Under the pieces are notes generated by a model. That model saw only the letters and a program-made list of their open reading frames with translations. It did not search any database and was not told the DNA's origin. Made by a program: the position numbers and the translations under genes. This document shows, in pieces, positions 45,750 to 51,790 of a DNA stretch of 52,600 bases (the stretch's first letter is position 1; every line of letters begins with the position of its first letter). The DNA comes from a virus: positions 1 through 52,600 of IMG/VR virus record IMGVR_UViG_3300017783_000031. One strand, written 5' to 3'.

Positions 45750-46493
45750 TTAAAGAAAATCAATTACTTGAGCTGGGTTTACACTCTCGATTAACTTATT
45801 TATTGCATCCCTTTTTATTTGAGATATTCTTACATATGAAGCTGTGCCTTTTATCTGTAATTTATCAGCAATTGCTTTAGCTGACATTTTATCACAGTCT
45901 AAACCATAACTCATACGCAATACATCATATTCTTTTATACTTAAATGTGATTGCATTATAGATAATAAATACTTATTCATTATATCTATATTGTAATCTT
46001 TTGAATTATCTGGTATTTCAAAAAATGTATTATTATCTTTATCTGTTTCATCTAGCGAATAAAATATACTATTAAAAAACATTTCAACTGTTTTTTGTTC
46101 CGCCTCAGAATTTTTTCGCATATCATTTAACTTATGCTCAGGAATACGTATATTACCCCTGTTTATATCAATAGCTCTGCGTATAGCACCTTTAATTCTT
46201 TTACTTAAAAAACTATTAAGTGTGCGTTGGGGTTCAGTTGAATCAGTAATTTGATTCCAATCTATTTTATCAACCGCCGCTATTAATCCTATTGCTCCTT
46301 CTTGTATTAAATCATTTATAGTCATAACGCCTGACGCTTGTTGAGATGTAGAAAATTTTCTTGCTATTGTTTCAACCAAACCCATGTGAGATATAATTAA
46401 ATCTTGTCTACTATCTCCGGTATCGGGTATTTCGCTATAACTTGCAAGGTCATGTTTAAACCTAACGTAGTTTTGTATGTTATACTTCTTCAT
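45750..46493 (-). CDS. Phage RNA polymerase sigma factor (sigma-70 family)
   Basis: This 247-residue sigma factor has region 2 (about residues 30-118: IISHMGLVETIARKF, NDLIQEGAIGLIAAVDKID, TLNSFLSKRIKGAIRRAID) and region 4 (about 185-240: IKEYDVLRMSYGLD, then SAKAIADKLQIKGTASYVRI as the promoter helix-turn-helix). Region 1.1 is missing, as in alternative sigma factors. It should bind host core RNA polymerase and direct it to phage promoters, probably middle or late. Its gene overlaps the upstream HTH gene by 14 bases. Confidence 0.9.
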   Translation of the reverse strand: MKKYNIQNYVRFKHDLASYSEIPDTGDSRQDLIISHMGLVETIARKFSTSQQASGVMTINDLIQEGAIGLIAAVDKIDWNQITDSTEPQRTLNSFLSKRIKGAIRRAIDINRGNIRIPEHKLNDMRKNSEAEQKTVEMFFNSIFYSLDETDKDNNTFFEIPDNSKDYNIDIMNKYLLSIMQSHLSIKEYDVLRMSYGLDCDKMSAKAIADKLQIKGTASYVRISQIKRDAINKLIESVNPAQVIDFL

Positions 46494-47097
46494 TCAATAG
46501 CATCTTTTCTTGCTTAATCTCTAAAGTTATATTTCTGTATATAGTTCTTGTTGACACGTTTAATAAATTAGCTATTTTAGAAATAGTAATTTTTTTATTA
46601 TTATCATGTATGCCAAGCATTGCTTCATATATATCTCCTGCCTCTGCTTTTTTCTTTCTACCTATAATACTGCCAACTATTTTTAGTTTTTCAGTAGATG
46701 TGAGACCAGAATATTCTTTAAATATAATTTTACGCATTTTATTTTTTGGAGGGGCTTCTAAATCTTTTTCAAAAACCTCGTCAACTAAATTAATTATACT
46801 TGATTCATTTAGTTTTATAACTACAAACCCATTATCCTTATCAGCAAGATAGCGCGTTAATTCTAAAATATCGTCATATGTTAATTTTTTATTTAAATAC
46901 CATAATACAAGTAAGTGCCATTTAAATGATTTATAAGATGTTATTTTTGCTTTAGATCTAAATAATTCATAACATTCGTATGTACCATTTTCATAAAAGT
47001 TACCCCAACTAAAAATTTCAGAAGGGGTATCAGTAATAGGTCCGCGTCGATATACGATACGTCTTCGATGTAAATACTCGAGATTTTTATGTGACAT
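46480..47097 (-). CDS. Putative DNA-binding regulator with C-terminal HTH
   Basis: The 205-residue protein has an N-terminal region of unknown fold (FSWGNFYENGTYECYELFRS) and a C-terminal helix-turn-helix (KKITISKIANLLNVSTRTIY) typical of transcription regulators. Its direct, overlapping place ahead of the sigma factor gene suggests a role in phage transcription timing. I do not recognise the N-terminal part. Confidence 0.65.
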   Translation of the reverse strand: MSHKNLEYLHRRRIVYRRGPITDTPSEIFSWGNFYENGTYECYELFRSKAKITSYKSFKWHLLVLWYLNKKLTYDDILELTRYLADKDNGFVVIKLNESSIINLVDEVFEKDLEAPPKNKMRKIIFKEYSGLTSTEKLKIVGSIIGRKKKAEAGDIYEAMLGIHDNNKKITISKIANLLNVSTRTIYRNITLEIKQEKMLLNEEV

Positions 47098-47138
47098 TAG
47101 CCTGCTACTATTATTTAATTAATTTGCTATCGTCATGC

Positions 47139-47348
47139 TTATAGCAATACTAGTCTTAAATGTTTTCTATATTGTTTCATTCTTGAACCAATAGCCTGCA
47201 TTTCTTTTACTTTTTTATTTAATTCTTTCCCTTTTAATTCTGAAATTTCTAAAGAATTTTTAGATAATTTATTATGCAGATAAAATAGATGATTTGATAC
47301 GGCTGATATGTGTTTACTTTTTCTACTTTTTAGCTTTTCTAAAATCAT
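47139..47348 (-). CDS. Small basic helical protein
   Basis: This 69-residue protein is Lys/Leu/Ser-rich with heptad-like helices (MILEKLKSRKSKHISAVSNH; KKVKEMQAIGSRMKQYRKHL). It has 41 and 40 bases of non-coding DNA on either side. No family is recognised; the charge fits nucleic-acid binding. Confidence 0.55.
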   Translation of the reverse strand: MILEKLKSRKSKHISAVSNHLFYLHNKLSKNSLEISELKGKELNKKVKEMQAIGSRMKQYRKHLRLVLL

Positions 47349-47388
47349 TTGTTTTTGTTTTATGGTTTTTAAAAAAAAATATAAATAA

Positions 47389-47541
47389 TTAAAATATTTT
47401 TATAATATCTATTACTGCTTCGGGGCTAAAGTACTTTAATATACCATTTATTGCAGCTTCCTGTACGTGTAAATCTACTTCGGTATTAATTAAAAACTCT
47501 TCTCTACCCCATCTTGGGCAATTAATTATAAGTGTACTCAT
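47389..47541 (-). CDS. Mini-protein of unknown function
   Basis: The 50-residue frame reads MSTLIINCPRWGREEFLINT, EVDLHVQEAAINGILKYFSP, EAVIDIIKIF. Its ATG shares one base with the stop codon of the upstream gene (TAATG), and it fills a gap that would otherwise be about 190 bases. No family is recognised. Confidence 0.6.
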   Translation of the reverse strand: MSTLIINCPRWGREEFLINTEVDLHVQEAAINGILKYFSPEAVIDIIKIF

Positions 47542-47837
47542 TATAATTTGTTAATTTTAAGTCTTAATATTCTTATTTTATTTTTAATTATTTCGGCTTT
47601 TTCATAATCTTCATTATCTACATATGTTTCAAGTAAATTTTCAAGTTTATGTAGTTCCCACCCATAATATTCAATTTCTGATACTTGAGTACTATTACCA
47701 AATTCATCAGATACCATAAACGTTTGAGTATTATTTTCATAAGACTCTTGGTGGGTAACTAATTTTTTGAATAATAATTCAGCTATTTTTTCAATTTCTT
47801 GTTCTGATAGTGCCATAGAAGTTATTATATTACTCAT
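47541..47837 (-). CDS. Small protein with UVR-like C-terminal motif
   Basis: This 98-residue protein ends in LETYVDNEDYEKAEIIKNKI, close to the UvrB/UvrC interaction motif (E.FE.A..lRd.I) also found in the clamp-like adaptors of stress proteins. The N-terminal part is acidic and helical (MALSEQEIEKIAELLFKKL). It may bind a host protein such as a UVR-motif partner. The first ATG at 47837 is used; an ATG seven codons later (MALSEQ) is also possible. Confidence 0.6.
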   Translation of the reverse strand: MSNIITSMALSEQEIEKIAELLFKKLVTHQESYENNTQTFMVSDEFGNSTQVSEIEYYGWELHKLENLLETYVDNEDYEKAEIIKNKIRILRLKINKL

Positions 47838-47842
47838 TTTTA

Positions 47843-48037
47843 TTATTTATTTAATATATTTTTTATGTTAGTTTTATTAGAAACTATGGTTTCGGCGGCA
47901 TCAATAATGTTGTGTATAGCAATACCTTCAGGCATATCTATTTGCATATCAGCTATATTCCCAATTTGATAATCATGAATAAAATTCCATAAATTATATT
48001 GTAAATCATCTAAATTATTTTTTGTAAGCATATTCAT
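47843..48037 (-). CDS. Small acidic protein of unknown function
   Basis: This 64-residue protein (MNMLTKNNLDDLQYNLWNFI, then HNIIDAAETIVSNKTNIKNI) is helical and acidic. It begins 23 bases inside the KTSC gene in another frame. No family is recognised. Confidence 0.55.
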   Translation of the reverse strand: MNMLTKNNLDDLQYNLWNFIHDYQIGNIADMQIDMPEGIAIHNIIDAAETIVSNKTNIKNILNK

Positions 48038-48248
48038 ATTTATTAGCTTTTATAATATGTTTATTAATAAACTTACCAATTGACTCAGAATATTTCATAG
48101 ATAAAAAAGTATTGGTTGGTACACCAATATAACTATATTTTTTACCATCATTAAATTTTAAATCTAATATTTCATTTTCATAGTCATACTCGGCTTTACT
48201 AATAGCCATAGAGTTTACATGCACTGTTTCTTTGTTTACTTTAATCAT
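48015..48248 (-). CDS. KTSC-domain protein
   Basis: This 77-residue protein has the KTSC pattern: a motif with VNSMAISKAEYDYENEILDL, KFNDGKKYSYIGVPTNTF and MKYSESIGKFINKHI. KTSC is a small beta-strand domain often found alone in phages or fused to lysyl-tRNA synthetase-like and RNA-related proteins; RNA binding has been suggested. It overlaps the DnaA-like gene by eight bases. Confidence 0.8.
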   Translation of the reverse strand: MIKVNKETVHVNSMAISKAEYDYENEILDLKFNDGKKYSYIGVPTNTFLSMKYSESIGKFINKHIIKANKYEYAYKK

Positions 48249-48648
48249 TTGTTAATTTATTTAATTGTTCTTCTAATATTTCAACACGCTTTAAAATGCG
48301 TTCAAACGTCATATCAAATTCTTGAATGCGCCCAGGTGGTATATATTTTTTATCTAATTTAGTAGATATTTTATCATATATATCATTCATATATGGATCG
48401 TATTTGGCTTCAGTATCATATTTTTTTAAACCATTTATAACTGTAGCGTGATCGCGATTTACTTGTTTACCTATAGCTGATAAGCTTGCATATCTACAAA
48501 ACTTACGGGCTAATTTAAAATATATAAATCTTGCCTGTGCTAATTCTCTTGTTCTTGTTTTTGAACTTAAATTATTTATACTAAGTTCATATTGTACTAA
48601 ATCAAATATTTCTTTAGTTTTAACTATTCGTTTGTTTTTAATATCCAT
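48241..48648 (-). CDS. DnaA domain IV-like DNA-binding protein
   Basis: This 135-residue protein contains ARFIYFKLARKFCRYASLSA followed by IGKQVNRDHATVINGLKKY. This is the DnaA C-terminal helix-turn-helix with its signature (R65-D66-H67-A68-T69-V70) that reads the DnaA box. The AAA+ domain is absent. Behind it comes a charged coiled coil (FERILKRVEILEEQLNKL). The protein could mark a phage origin, compete with host DnaA, or act as a regulator. Its ATG lies inside promoter-like site F, so its true start or expression mode is not certain. Confidence 0.8.
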   Translation of the reverse strand: MDIKNKRIVKTKEIFDLVQYELSINNLSSKTRTRELAQARFIYFKLARKFCRYASLSAIGKQVNRDHATVINGLKKYDTEAKYDPYMNDIYDKISTKLDKKYIPPGRIQEFDMTFERILKRVEILEEQLNKLTND

Positions 48649-48671
48649 ATGTATTCGTGTTTATCTTGTAA
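48640..48671 (-). promoter_or_regulatory. Promoter-like site F (weaker match)
   Basis: On the - strand TTACAA (48671-48666), then GATAAA, CACG, nine bases and GGATATT (48646-48640). Box order and spacing equal the five better sites at the right end, with one mismatch in the last box. The ATG of the DnaA-like gene (48648-48646) overlaps the last box, so transcription starting here would be leaderless or would need a later start. Confidence 0.5.
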
Positions 48672-48864
48672 TTGTCCATAATTTATTGTGTACAAATTTT
48701 GTTTTATATGTGCGTTTGCCAGATATAATAACATCTTGATGTTTCATATACTCTTTAAAAGTAAATGGTTTACAATCGCCATGCTGTTTTTTTTCTTTAG
48801 CCCAGCGTATTGCATTTTGCTTTCTTTTGTTTTTTACGTATTCTTTAAGTTCTTGTATACTCAT
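48661..48864 (-). CDS. Small basic protein of unknown function
   Basis: This 67-residue protein is rich in Lys and Trp (IRWAKEKKQHGDCKPFTFKE; RTYKTKFVHNKLWTITR). It overlaps the upstream gene by four bases (ATGA-type) and its end overlaps promoter-like site F. No family is recognised. Confidence 0.6.
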   Translation of the reverse strand: MSIQELKEYVKNKRKQNAIRWAKEKKQHGDCKPFTFKEYMKHQDVIISGKRTYKTKFVHNKLWTITR

Positions 48865-49118
48865 TGTGATAATTGTTTTGCTTTATAAGTTGCATATGGT
48901 TCAGATGGAACAAATCCATCATAAGCTTTTTCAATTAGTTCAGCCATACGTAACCATACCTTTAGTGTCCTAACGTCGCCTGTTATAATATTATAAGATA
49001 ACTCTGGCCAAGCAACGTTATGTCTATTTTTAAACTTTGTACGTATGTTTAACCTATGAGTTGTTATTTTAGCTATTAACATAGCTTCAATTCTGTCGTT
49101 AATTTCTTTTGTTGTCAT
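48861..49118 (-). CDS. Small helical protein of unknown function
   Basis: This 85-residue protein (NDRIEAMLIAKITTHRLNIR; GDVRTLKVWLRMAELIEKAY) is basic and helical. It lies directly downstream of the structured RNA region and would be on the same transcript unless the RNA is cut out. No family is recognised. Confidence 0.6.
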   Translation of the reverse strand: MTTKEINDRIEAMLIAKITTHRLNIRTKFKNRHNVAWPELSYNIITGDVRTLKVWLRMAELIEKAYDGFVPSEPYATYKAKQLSQ

Positions 49119-49137
49119 AGTGTTTAATTTAATTTAG

Positions 49138-49213
49138 TGGACGTGGGAGGAGTTGAACCTCCGTTTGTTGATAGTGTACTTTTGAACTTTGTCAACACTT
49201 ACCCGTCACGCCC
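49138..49213 (-). ncRNA. tRNA-like element, D-arm-less, 76 bases
   Basis: The 5' GGGCGTG (49213-49207) pairs over seven positions with 3' CACGTCC (49145-49139), including one G-T pair, and is followed by a discriminator A (49138). A perfect T-arm is present: GGAGG, loop TTCAACT, CCTCC. Between them there is no normal D-arm: nine bases (ACGGGTAAG) lead into a six-pair stem TGTTGA/TCAACA with a 20-base loop instead of a 7-base anticodon loop. Position 8 is A rather than T, and CTA follows instead of CCA. This is like the tRNA domain of tmRNA in shape. It may be a processing signal, a decoy substrate or a decayed tRNA. Confidence 0.6.
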
Positions 49214-49354
49214 GTAGCCGAAGGCACAGCACATTACCTGTCTTTTTAACTAGTATATATTGCTCGTCAGCATTCCTTCGGTGCCGTTAATAATGTAAAG
49301 ACCTCACCGCCGGTTTTATTTACCCCTGCAGAGGTACGACGGTTTTTTGGTCTT
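49138..49354 (-). ncRNA. Structured non-coding region with a tRNA-like 3' end
   Basis: About 265 bases without a good gene lie between 49,119 and 49,384, and they fold strongly. Read on the - strand, the first domain is a long hairpin: GGTCTT (49354-49349) with AAGACC (49303-49298), inside it CCGTCG with CGGCGG (49342-49337 and 49312-49307), then CCTC with GGGG around TGCA. The second domain pairs CCGAAGG with CCTTCGG (49281-49275 with 49224-49218). The third is the tRNA-like element described separately. The base content is less A/T-rich than its surroundings. I know no named RNA family with this exact layout; tmRNA, degenerate tRNA or a new phage RNA are possible. The boundaries are my estimate. 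Confidence 0.6.
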
Positions 49355-49384
49355 ACAACAAACACACACTGTTTGAAAAAAAGT

Positions 49385-49543
49385 TTATAGTTGTTGATTA
49401 AGTATATAATTAATTACTTGTTTTGGTGTGCCTGTCATTGAATGCGTTGCGCCGTCTTTATTTTTAAAAATTAATTCATAAAAATGTGGTTGGTGTATAG
49501 CAAATGGTGTGTCATATTTATTTCCTGCCATATTATTCGTCAT
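49385..49543 (-). CDS. Small protein of unknown function
   Basis: This protein has 52 residues from the ATG at 49543 (MTNNMAGNKYDTPFAIHQPH, then FYELIFKNKDGATHSMTGTP). The start gives an 11-base overlap ATGACGAATAA with the upstream gene, the same junction as seen one gene earlier. A second ATG at 49531 follows the upstream stop by one base and is also possible. The body has a small beta-hairpin character. It is the last mini-gene before the structured RNA. Confidence 0.55.
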   Translation of the reverse strand: MTNNMAGNKYDTPFAIHQPHFYELIFKNKDGATHSMTGTPKQVINYILNQQL

Positions 49544-49706
49544 TAGGATTATAGTTATCTTCTTCAGGATATTCAAATTTATCTCTTGTTCGATTACCCC
49601 AAATAGGTTTTTCATATTTATATCCTAGTATAGGATTAATACCATGGTTCCACCAGTCATCAGGCATTTCTTTTGTTTCAATATATTTGTTATTTTTATT
49701 CGTCAT
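49533..49706 (-). CDS. Small aromatic, acidic protein of unknown function
   Basis: The 57-residue protein starts at 49706 (MTNKNNKYIETKEMPDDWWN) and ends EYPEEDNYNPNDE. The start is chosen by the 11-base overlap with the upstream gene, identical in sequence to the following junction. No family is recognised. Confidence 0.55.
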   Translation of the reverse strand: MTNKNNKYIETKEMPDDWWNHGINPILGYKYEKPIWGNRTRDKFEYPEEDNYNPNDE

Positions 49707-50028
49707 TTTCGTTGTCTTTATGTTCTTCAATATAATCTTGTACTTCATACTCTGGTAAGTATGTGTCTACGTCAGCTATATGTATAATAGCTTCATCAGG
49801 CTCATTATCTCCACATTCTTTGATTCTTTCAATAATATCATCAAAAGATGGTTCGTAATAGTATACGTCATTTTCCCAGTCGAGATGTTGTGCATCATTT
49901 GTTACAACGTGAATATCATAGCCATCAGCTGTGTTCCACGTACCTATTTCTAAAGCTGGACTACCTTTCCAATCTTCAGTAATTTCTGCTACATTTAGTA
50001 GCTTTGCTAGTTGTTCAATATGTGTCAT
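49696..50028 (-). CDS. Acidic protein of unknown function
   Basis: The 110-residue protein is strongly acidic (YYYEPSFDDIIERIKECGDN; EYEVQDYIEEHKDNENDE) with an N-terminal helical stretch (MTHIEQLAKLLNVAEITEDW). Highly acidic early phage proteins often mimic DNA or bind host enzymes, so an anti-host role is possible but not shown. Its start overlaps the upstream stop (ATGA). Confidence 0.6.
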   Translation of the reverse strand: MTHIEQLAKLLNVAEITEDWKGSPALEIGTWNTADGYDIHVVTNDAQHLDWENDVYYYEPSFDDIIERIKECGDNEPDEAIIHIADVDTYLPEYEVQDYIEEHKDNENDE

Positions 50029-50204
50029 TTTGTTACTTTTTTAATTAGTGAAAATAATATTTGTTGTTTTACTTTTAATTCTAGTTCATAGAAGTCATCG
50101 CCATCAAGCTCGCTTTCGTCAAGCTGCCAGCTGATTGTATTATCAATGTGCTCATCAATTTCTTCAATCAAATGTGACGATATGTTTTGAATTAAATTTT
50201 TCAT
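50025..50204 (-). CDS. Mini-protein, acidic helical
   Basis: The 59-residue frame (MKNLIQNISSHLIEEIDEHI, then DNTISWQLDESELDGDDFYE) is bounded by ATGA overlaps on both sides and fills a 170-base gap. Function unknown. Confidence 0.6.
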   Translation of the reverse strand: MKNLIQNISSHLIEEIDEHIDNTISWQLDESELDGDDFYELELKVKQQILFSLIKKVTK

Positions 50205-50401
50205 GCTATTTCAAGATTAAGTTGTTGTGCCACATAGTTGACATGCTTCGACGTTGTAACGCTATATGATCCAACGCCGGGAACATGCCAGTTCATCAAA
50301 TGAAGTTTGTTATCTTTTATTTGTGCAACGACAGTATCATAAGAATAAATGTCATTGCCAATTTGTTTTAAGTTTTGTTTGTATTTGTCAAATGTTTTCA
50401 T
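50201..50401 (-). CDS. Small phage protein (DUF8033-like)
   Basis: The 66-residue protein begins MKTFDKYKQNLKQIGNDIYS and continues with VTTSKHVNYVAQQLNLEIA. I recall the same 'GNDIYSYdT.VA.I... W.VTT.KHiNYVA..L' pattern in a family of unknown function (probably DUF8033) found in diverse phages. No function is known. Confidence 0.65.
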   Translation of the reverse strand: MKTFDKYKQNLKQIGNDIYSYDTVVAQIKDNKLHLMNWHVPGVGSYSVTTSKHVNYVAQQLNLEIA

Positions 50402-50402
50402 A

Positions 50403-50639
50403 TTATTGGTTGTTTGTTGTTATAATTTCTTTTTCATCTTCAAGCTTATCAATACATTCAGATAGCTTTACAGTTATATAATTTTGAATGTCTTCTGTTT
50501 CAAACCCGTCAGCCCATAAGATAGGTACAATTTTTTCAAGGCAATAGCGTACATCCCAGTCGCCTCCTAATAGTTTTTCAATTCGCGTTACAGTTTGACG
50601 CATTTGAATGTAGTTATTTAGTTGTGTGTTTGTGTTCAT
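50403..50639 (-). CDS. Small acidic helical protein
   Basis: The 78-residue protein (YIQMRQTVTRIEKLLGGDWD; ILWADGFETEDIQNYITVKL) is helical and ends in an acidic stretch. Its ATG follows promoter-like site A by about 30 bases, with a leader that is repeated exactly in front of the gene at 50790. It is the first gene of that transcript. No family is recognised. Confidence 0.6.
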   Translation of the reverse strand: MNTNTQLNNYIQMRQTVTRIEKLLGGDWDVRYCLEKIVPILWADGFETEDIQNYITVKLSECIDKLEDEKEIITTNNQ

Positions 50640-50661
50640 AATATTTAATTTTAATTGTTAT
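50634..50661 (-). repeat. Exact 28-base leader repeat, copy 1
   Basis: The 28 bases at 50634-50661 are identical to 50785-50812. They include the ATG and the untranslated leader (AACAATTAAAATTAAATATT before the ATG). It is probably a duplicated translation-initiation region. Confidence 0.8.
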
Positions 50662-50669
50662 TCGTATTT

Positions 50670-50701
50670 ATTATCCGGTTATTAACGTGTTTGCTTTGTA
50701 A
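50670..50701 (-). promoter_or_regulatory. Phage early promoter-like site A
   Basis: On the - strand: TTACAA (50701-50696), AGCAAA, CACG, nine bases, GGATAAT (50676-50670). It lies in the 3' end of a mini-gene and about 30 bases ahead of the ATG at 50639. Box order and the 19-base spacing are identical in sites B, C and D. Confidence 0.7.
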
Positions 50702-50790
50702 TTTGCGTATAGCAAAATGGTTATGATAAATGGTATAGCTATTGCAATACCTTTAAAAAATTCGTTGGGGTCTATTGGTATGTGGTTCAT
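50671..50790 (-). CDS. Tiny membrane protein
   Basis: The 39-residue frame (MNHIPIDPNEFFKGIAIAIP, then FIITILLYANYKANTLITG) has one hydrophobic segment, about residues 14-29. It starts after the exact leader repeat, and its stop codon lies in promoter site A. The strong leader makes it likely to be translated. Confidence 0.6.
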   Translation of the reverse strand: MNHIPIDPNEFFKGIAIAIPFIITILLYANYKANTLITG

Positions 50791-50812
50791 AATATTTAAT
50801 TTTAATTGTTAT
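50785..50812 (-). repeat. Exact 28-base leader repeat, copy 2
   Basis: This is identical to 50634-50661. It precedes a different gene, so the leader itself, not the coding part, has been copied or conserved. Confidence 0.8.
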
Positions 50813-50982
50813 CCTATATATTCTAATAATTTTTTAATCTTCTTTAAATTTTTGTGTGCGATCTGTGCATTCATAAAGTATGCATAGTCTGGTCCAATCT
50901 CAACTAGATCATCTATTGTTTGACGTAGTTGGTATAATTTGTCTTTTACTATTATTGTTTTGTTATGTGTGTTAGTATCCAT
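50809..50982 (-). CDS. Small helical protein of unknown function
   Basis: The 57-residue protein is taken from the ATG at 50982 (MDTNTHNKTIIVKDKLYQLR, then QTIDDLVEIGPDYAYFMNAQ), which overlaps the upstream stop by 11 bases. An ATG nine codons earlier lies deep in the upstream gene. The C-terminus is basic (IAHKNLKKIKKLLEYIG). Unknown function. Confidence 0.6.
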   Translation of the reverse strand: MDTNTHNKTIIVKDKLYQLRQTIDDLVEIGPDYAYFMNAQIAHKNLKKIKKLLEYIG

Positions 50983-51160
50983 ATTTAGTATAATGTTTAA
51001 TTGTTTCAATTGACGCTTTGTTGAATTGGTGTACTCGCTCTCTGTATTTGGCGTCAGTACAATATTTTTTCATTGCTCTGGATTCTGTACATTCACCCCA
51101 GCGACGTTCGAAGTCATTGACTTGTTTTAGTTTTGCTTTTAGTTGTGCTTCTGTTTTCAT
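50972..51160 (-). CDS. Small basic protein of unknown function
   Basis: The 62-residue protein (MKTEAQLKAKLKQVNDFERR, then WGECTESRAMKKYCTDAKYR) is basic and helical and has two Cys. The ATGA overlap with the upstream gene supports the start. Unknown function. Confidence 0.6.
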   Translation of the reverse strand: MKTEAQLKAKLKQVNDFERRWGECTESRAMKKYCTDAKYRERVHQFNKASIETIKHYTKYGY

Positions 51161-51264
51161 AATCCTAAGTGCATTTCAATTTCCCAGTTTTCCATTTCAG
51201 TTATTTGTTCTTCAGTGTAGCTTGTATTAGCAAGCATTTCTTCTAAGTAGTATTGATTCATCAT
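51157..51264 (-). CDS. Tiny acidic protein
   Basis: The 35-residue frame (MMNQYYLEEMLANTSYTEEQ, then ITEMENWEIEMHLGL) is acidic and helical. It is held between neighbours by a two-base... gap of one base on one side (stop 51266) and an ATGA overlap on the other, which supports coding. Unknown function. Confidence 0.5.
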   Translation of the reverse strand: MMNQYYLEEMLANTSYTEEQITEMENWEIEMHLGL

Positions 51265-51265
51265 A

Positions 51266-51406
51266 TTAGTTGTGTATTAAGTATTGTTTTGTTTCGTCAT
51301 AGCTCAGTGGCCAATCATAGTATTTATATATTCTGTTAATCTTTTCTTCTGTTGGTAGGTCAAGTGTGTTAACCCAGTCCATTAAATTTGTGTGTGATGT
51401 GTTCAT
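51266..51406 (-). CDS. Mini-protein of unknown function
   Basis: The 46-residue frame reads MNTSHTNLMDWVNTLDLPTE, EKINRIYKYYDWPLSYDETK, QYLIHN. Its ATG overlaps the upstream TGA by four bases (ATGA). No family is recognised. Confidence 0.55.
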   Translation of the reverse strand: MNTSHTNLMDWVNTLDLPTEEKINRIYKYYDWPLSYDETKQYLIHN

Positions 51407-51576
51407 ATTATATAATCTTTTTTAATTTGTTTTATTAGTTCAAAGCGTCTGTCAAGAAGTTGTTGGTGTATAGCAAGTAGCTTTTCTTGTTGGTCGAGTG
51501 ATAATCCTAGGCCTTGTATTTTTAGATCTTGTATCATGTCTAGTTTGCCATTTATTTCGTGTAGTCGTGTTTTCAT
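51403..51576 (-). CDS. Small coiled-coil protein
   Basis: The 57-residue frame (MKTRLHEINGKLDMIQDLKI, then QGLGLSLDQQEKLLAIHQQL) is a charged helix pair. ATGA overlaps are present on both sides. Unknown function. Confidence 0.58.
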   Translation of the reverse strand: MKTRLHEINGKLDMIQDLKIQGLGLSLDQQEKLLAIHQQLLDRRFELIKQIKKDYII

Positions 51577-51737
51577 AGTTTACTAAATTTTTTGATTAAA
51601 TCTAATTCTGTTTTAAACATTTCTTGTTGTGTTATGTTGAGGTCATGTAGCCTGTCAACATCAGTTTGTGTTTTTATATAGTCAACTAGGTTGAAGTAAA
51701 GCTTATCTATTTGTTGTTTTGTTAATTCTATTTTCAT
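51573..51737 (-). CDS. Small helical protein downstream of promoter site D
   Basis: The 54-residue protein is taken from the ATG at 51737 (MKIELTKQQIDKLYFNLVDY, then IKTQTDVDRLHDLNITQQEM). An in-frame ATG at 51767 exists but lies in the GGATAAT box of promoter site D, so it would be upstream of or at the transcript start; the later ATG is preferred. Unknown function. Confidence 0.58.
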   Translation of the reverse strand: MKIELTKQQIDKLYFNLVDYIKTQTDVDRLHDLNITQQEMFKTELDLIKKFSKL

Positions 51738-51758
51738 TTGTGTTTGTTTTACGTTTAT

Positions 51759-51790
51759 ATTATCCATTTAAGATAGTATTAAGCTTGTAA
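51759..51790 (-). promoter_or_regulatory. Phage early promoter-like site D
   Basis: On the - strand: TTACAA (51790-51785), GCTTAA, TACT, nine bases, GGATAAT (51765-51759). It matches the other sites in box order and exact 19-base spacing and overlaps the stop codon of the upstream mini-gene. A transcript starting about seven bases after the last box would give a short leader to the ATG at 51737. Confidence 0.7.

Noticed and set aside
49138-49213. A normal functional tRNA
   Set aside because: Acceptor and T-arm are good, but there is no D-arm, T8 is missing and no seven-base anticodon loop can be formed, so no anticodon can be assigned.
49254-49272. Hammerhead ribozyme core
   Set aside because: CTGACGAG is present on the - strand, but the required GAAA and the cleavage-site strand in correct order are absent.
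49138-49380. A standard tmRNA
   Set aside because: The 5' acceptor strand lies only 76 bases from the 3' end, the usual TTCGACGG element is missing and no tag frame ending in Ala-Ala-stop is seen.
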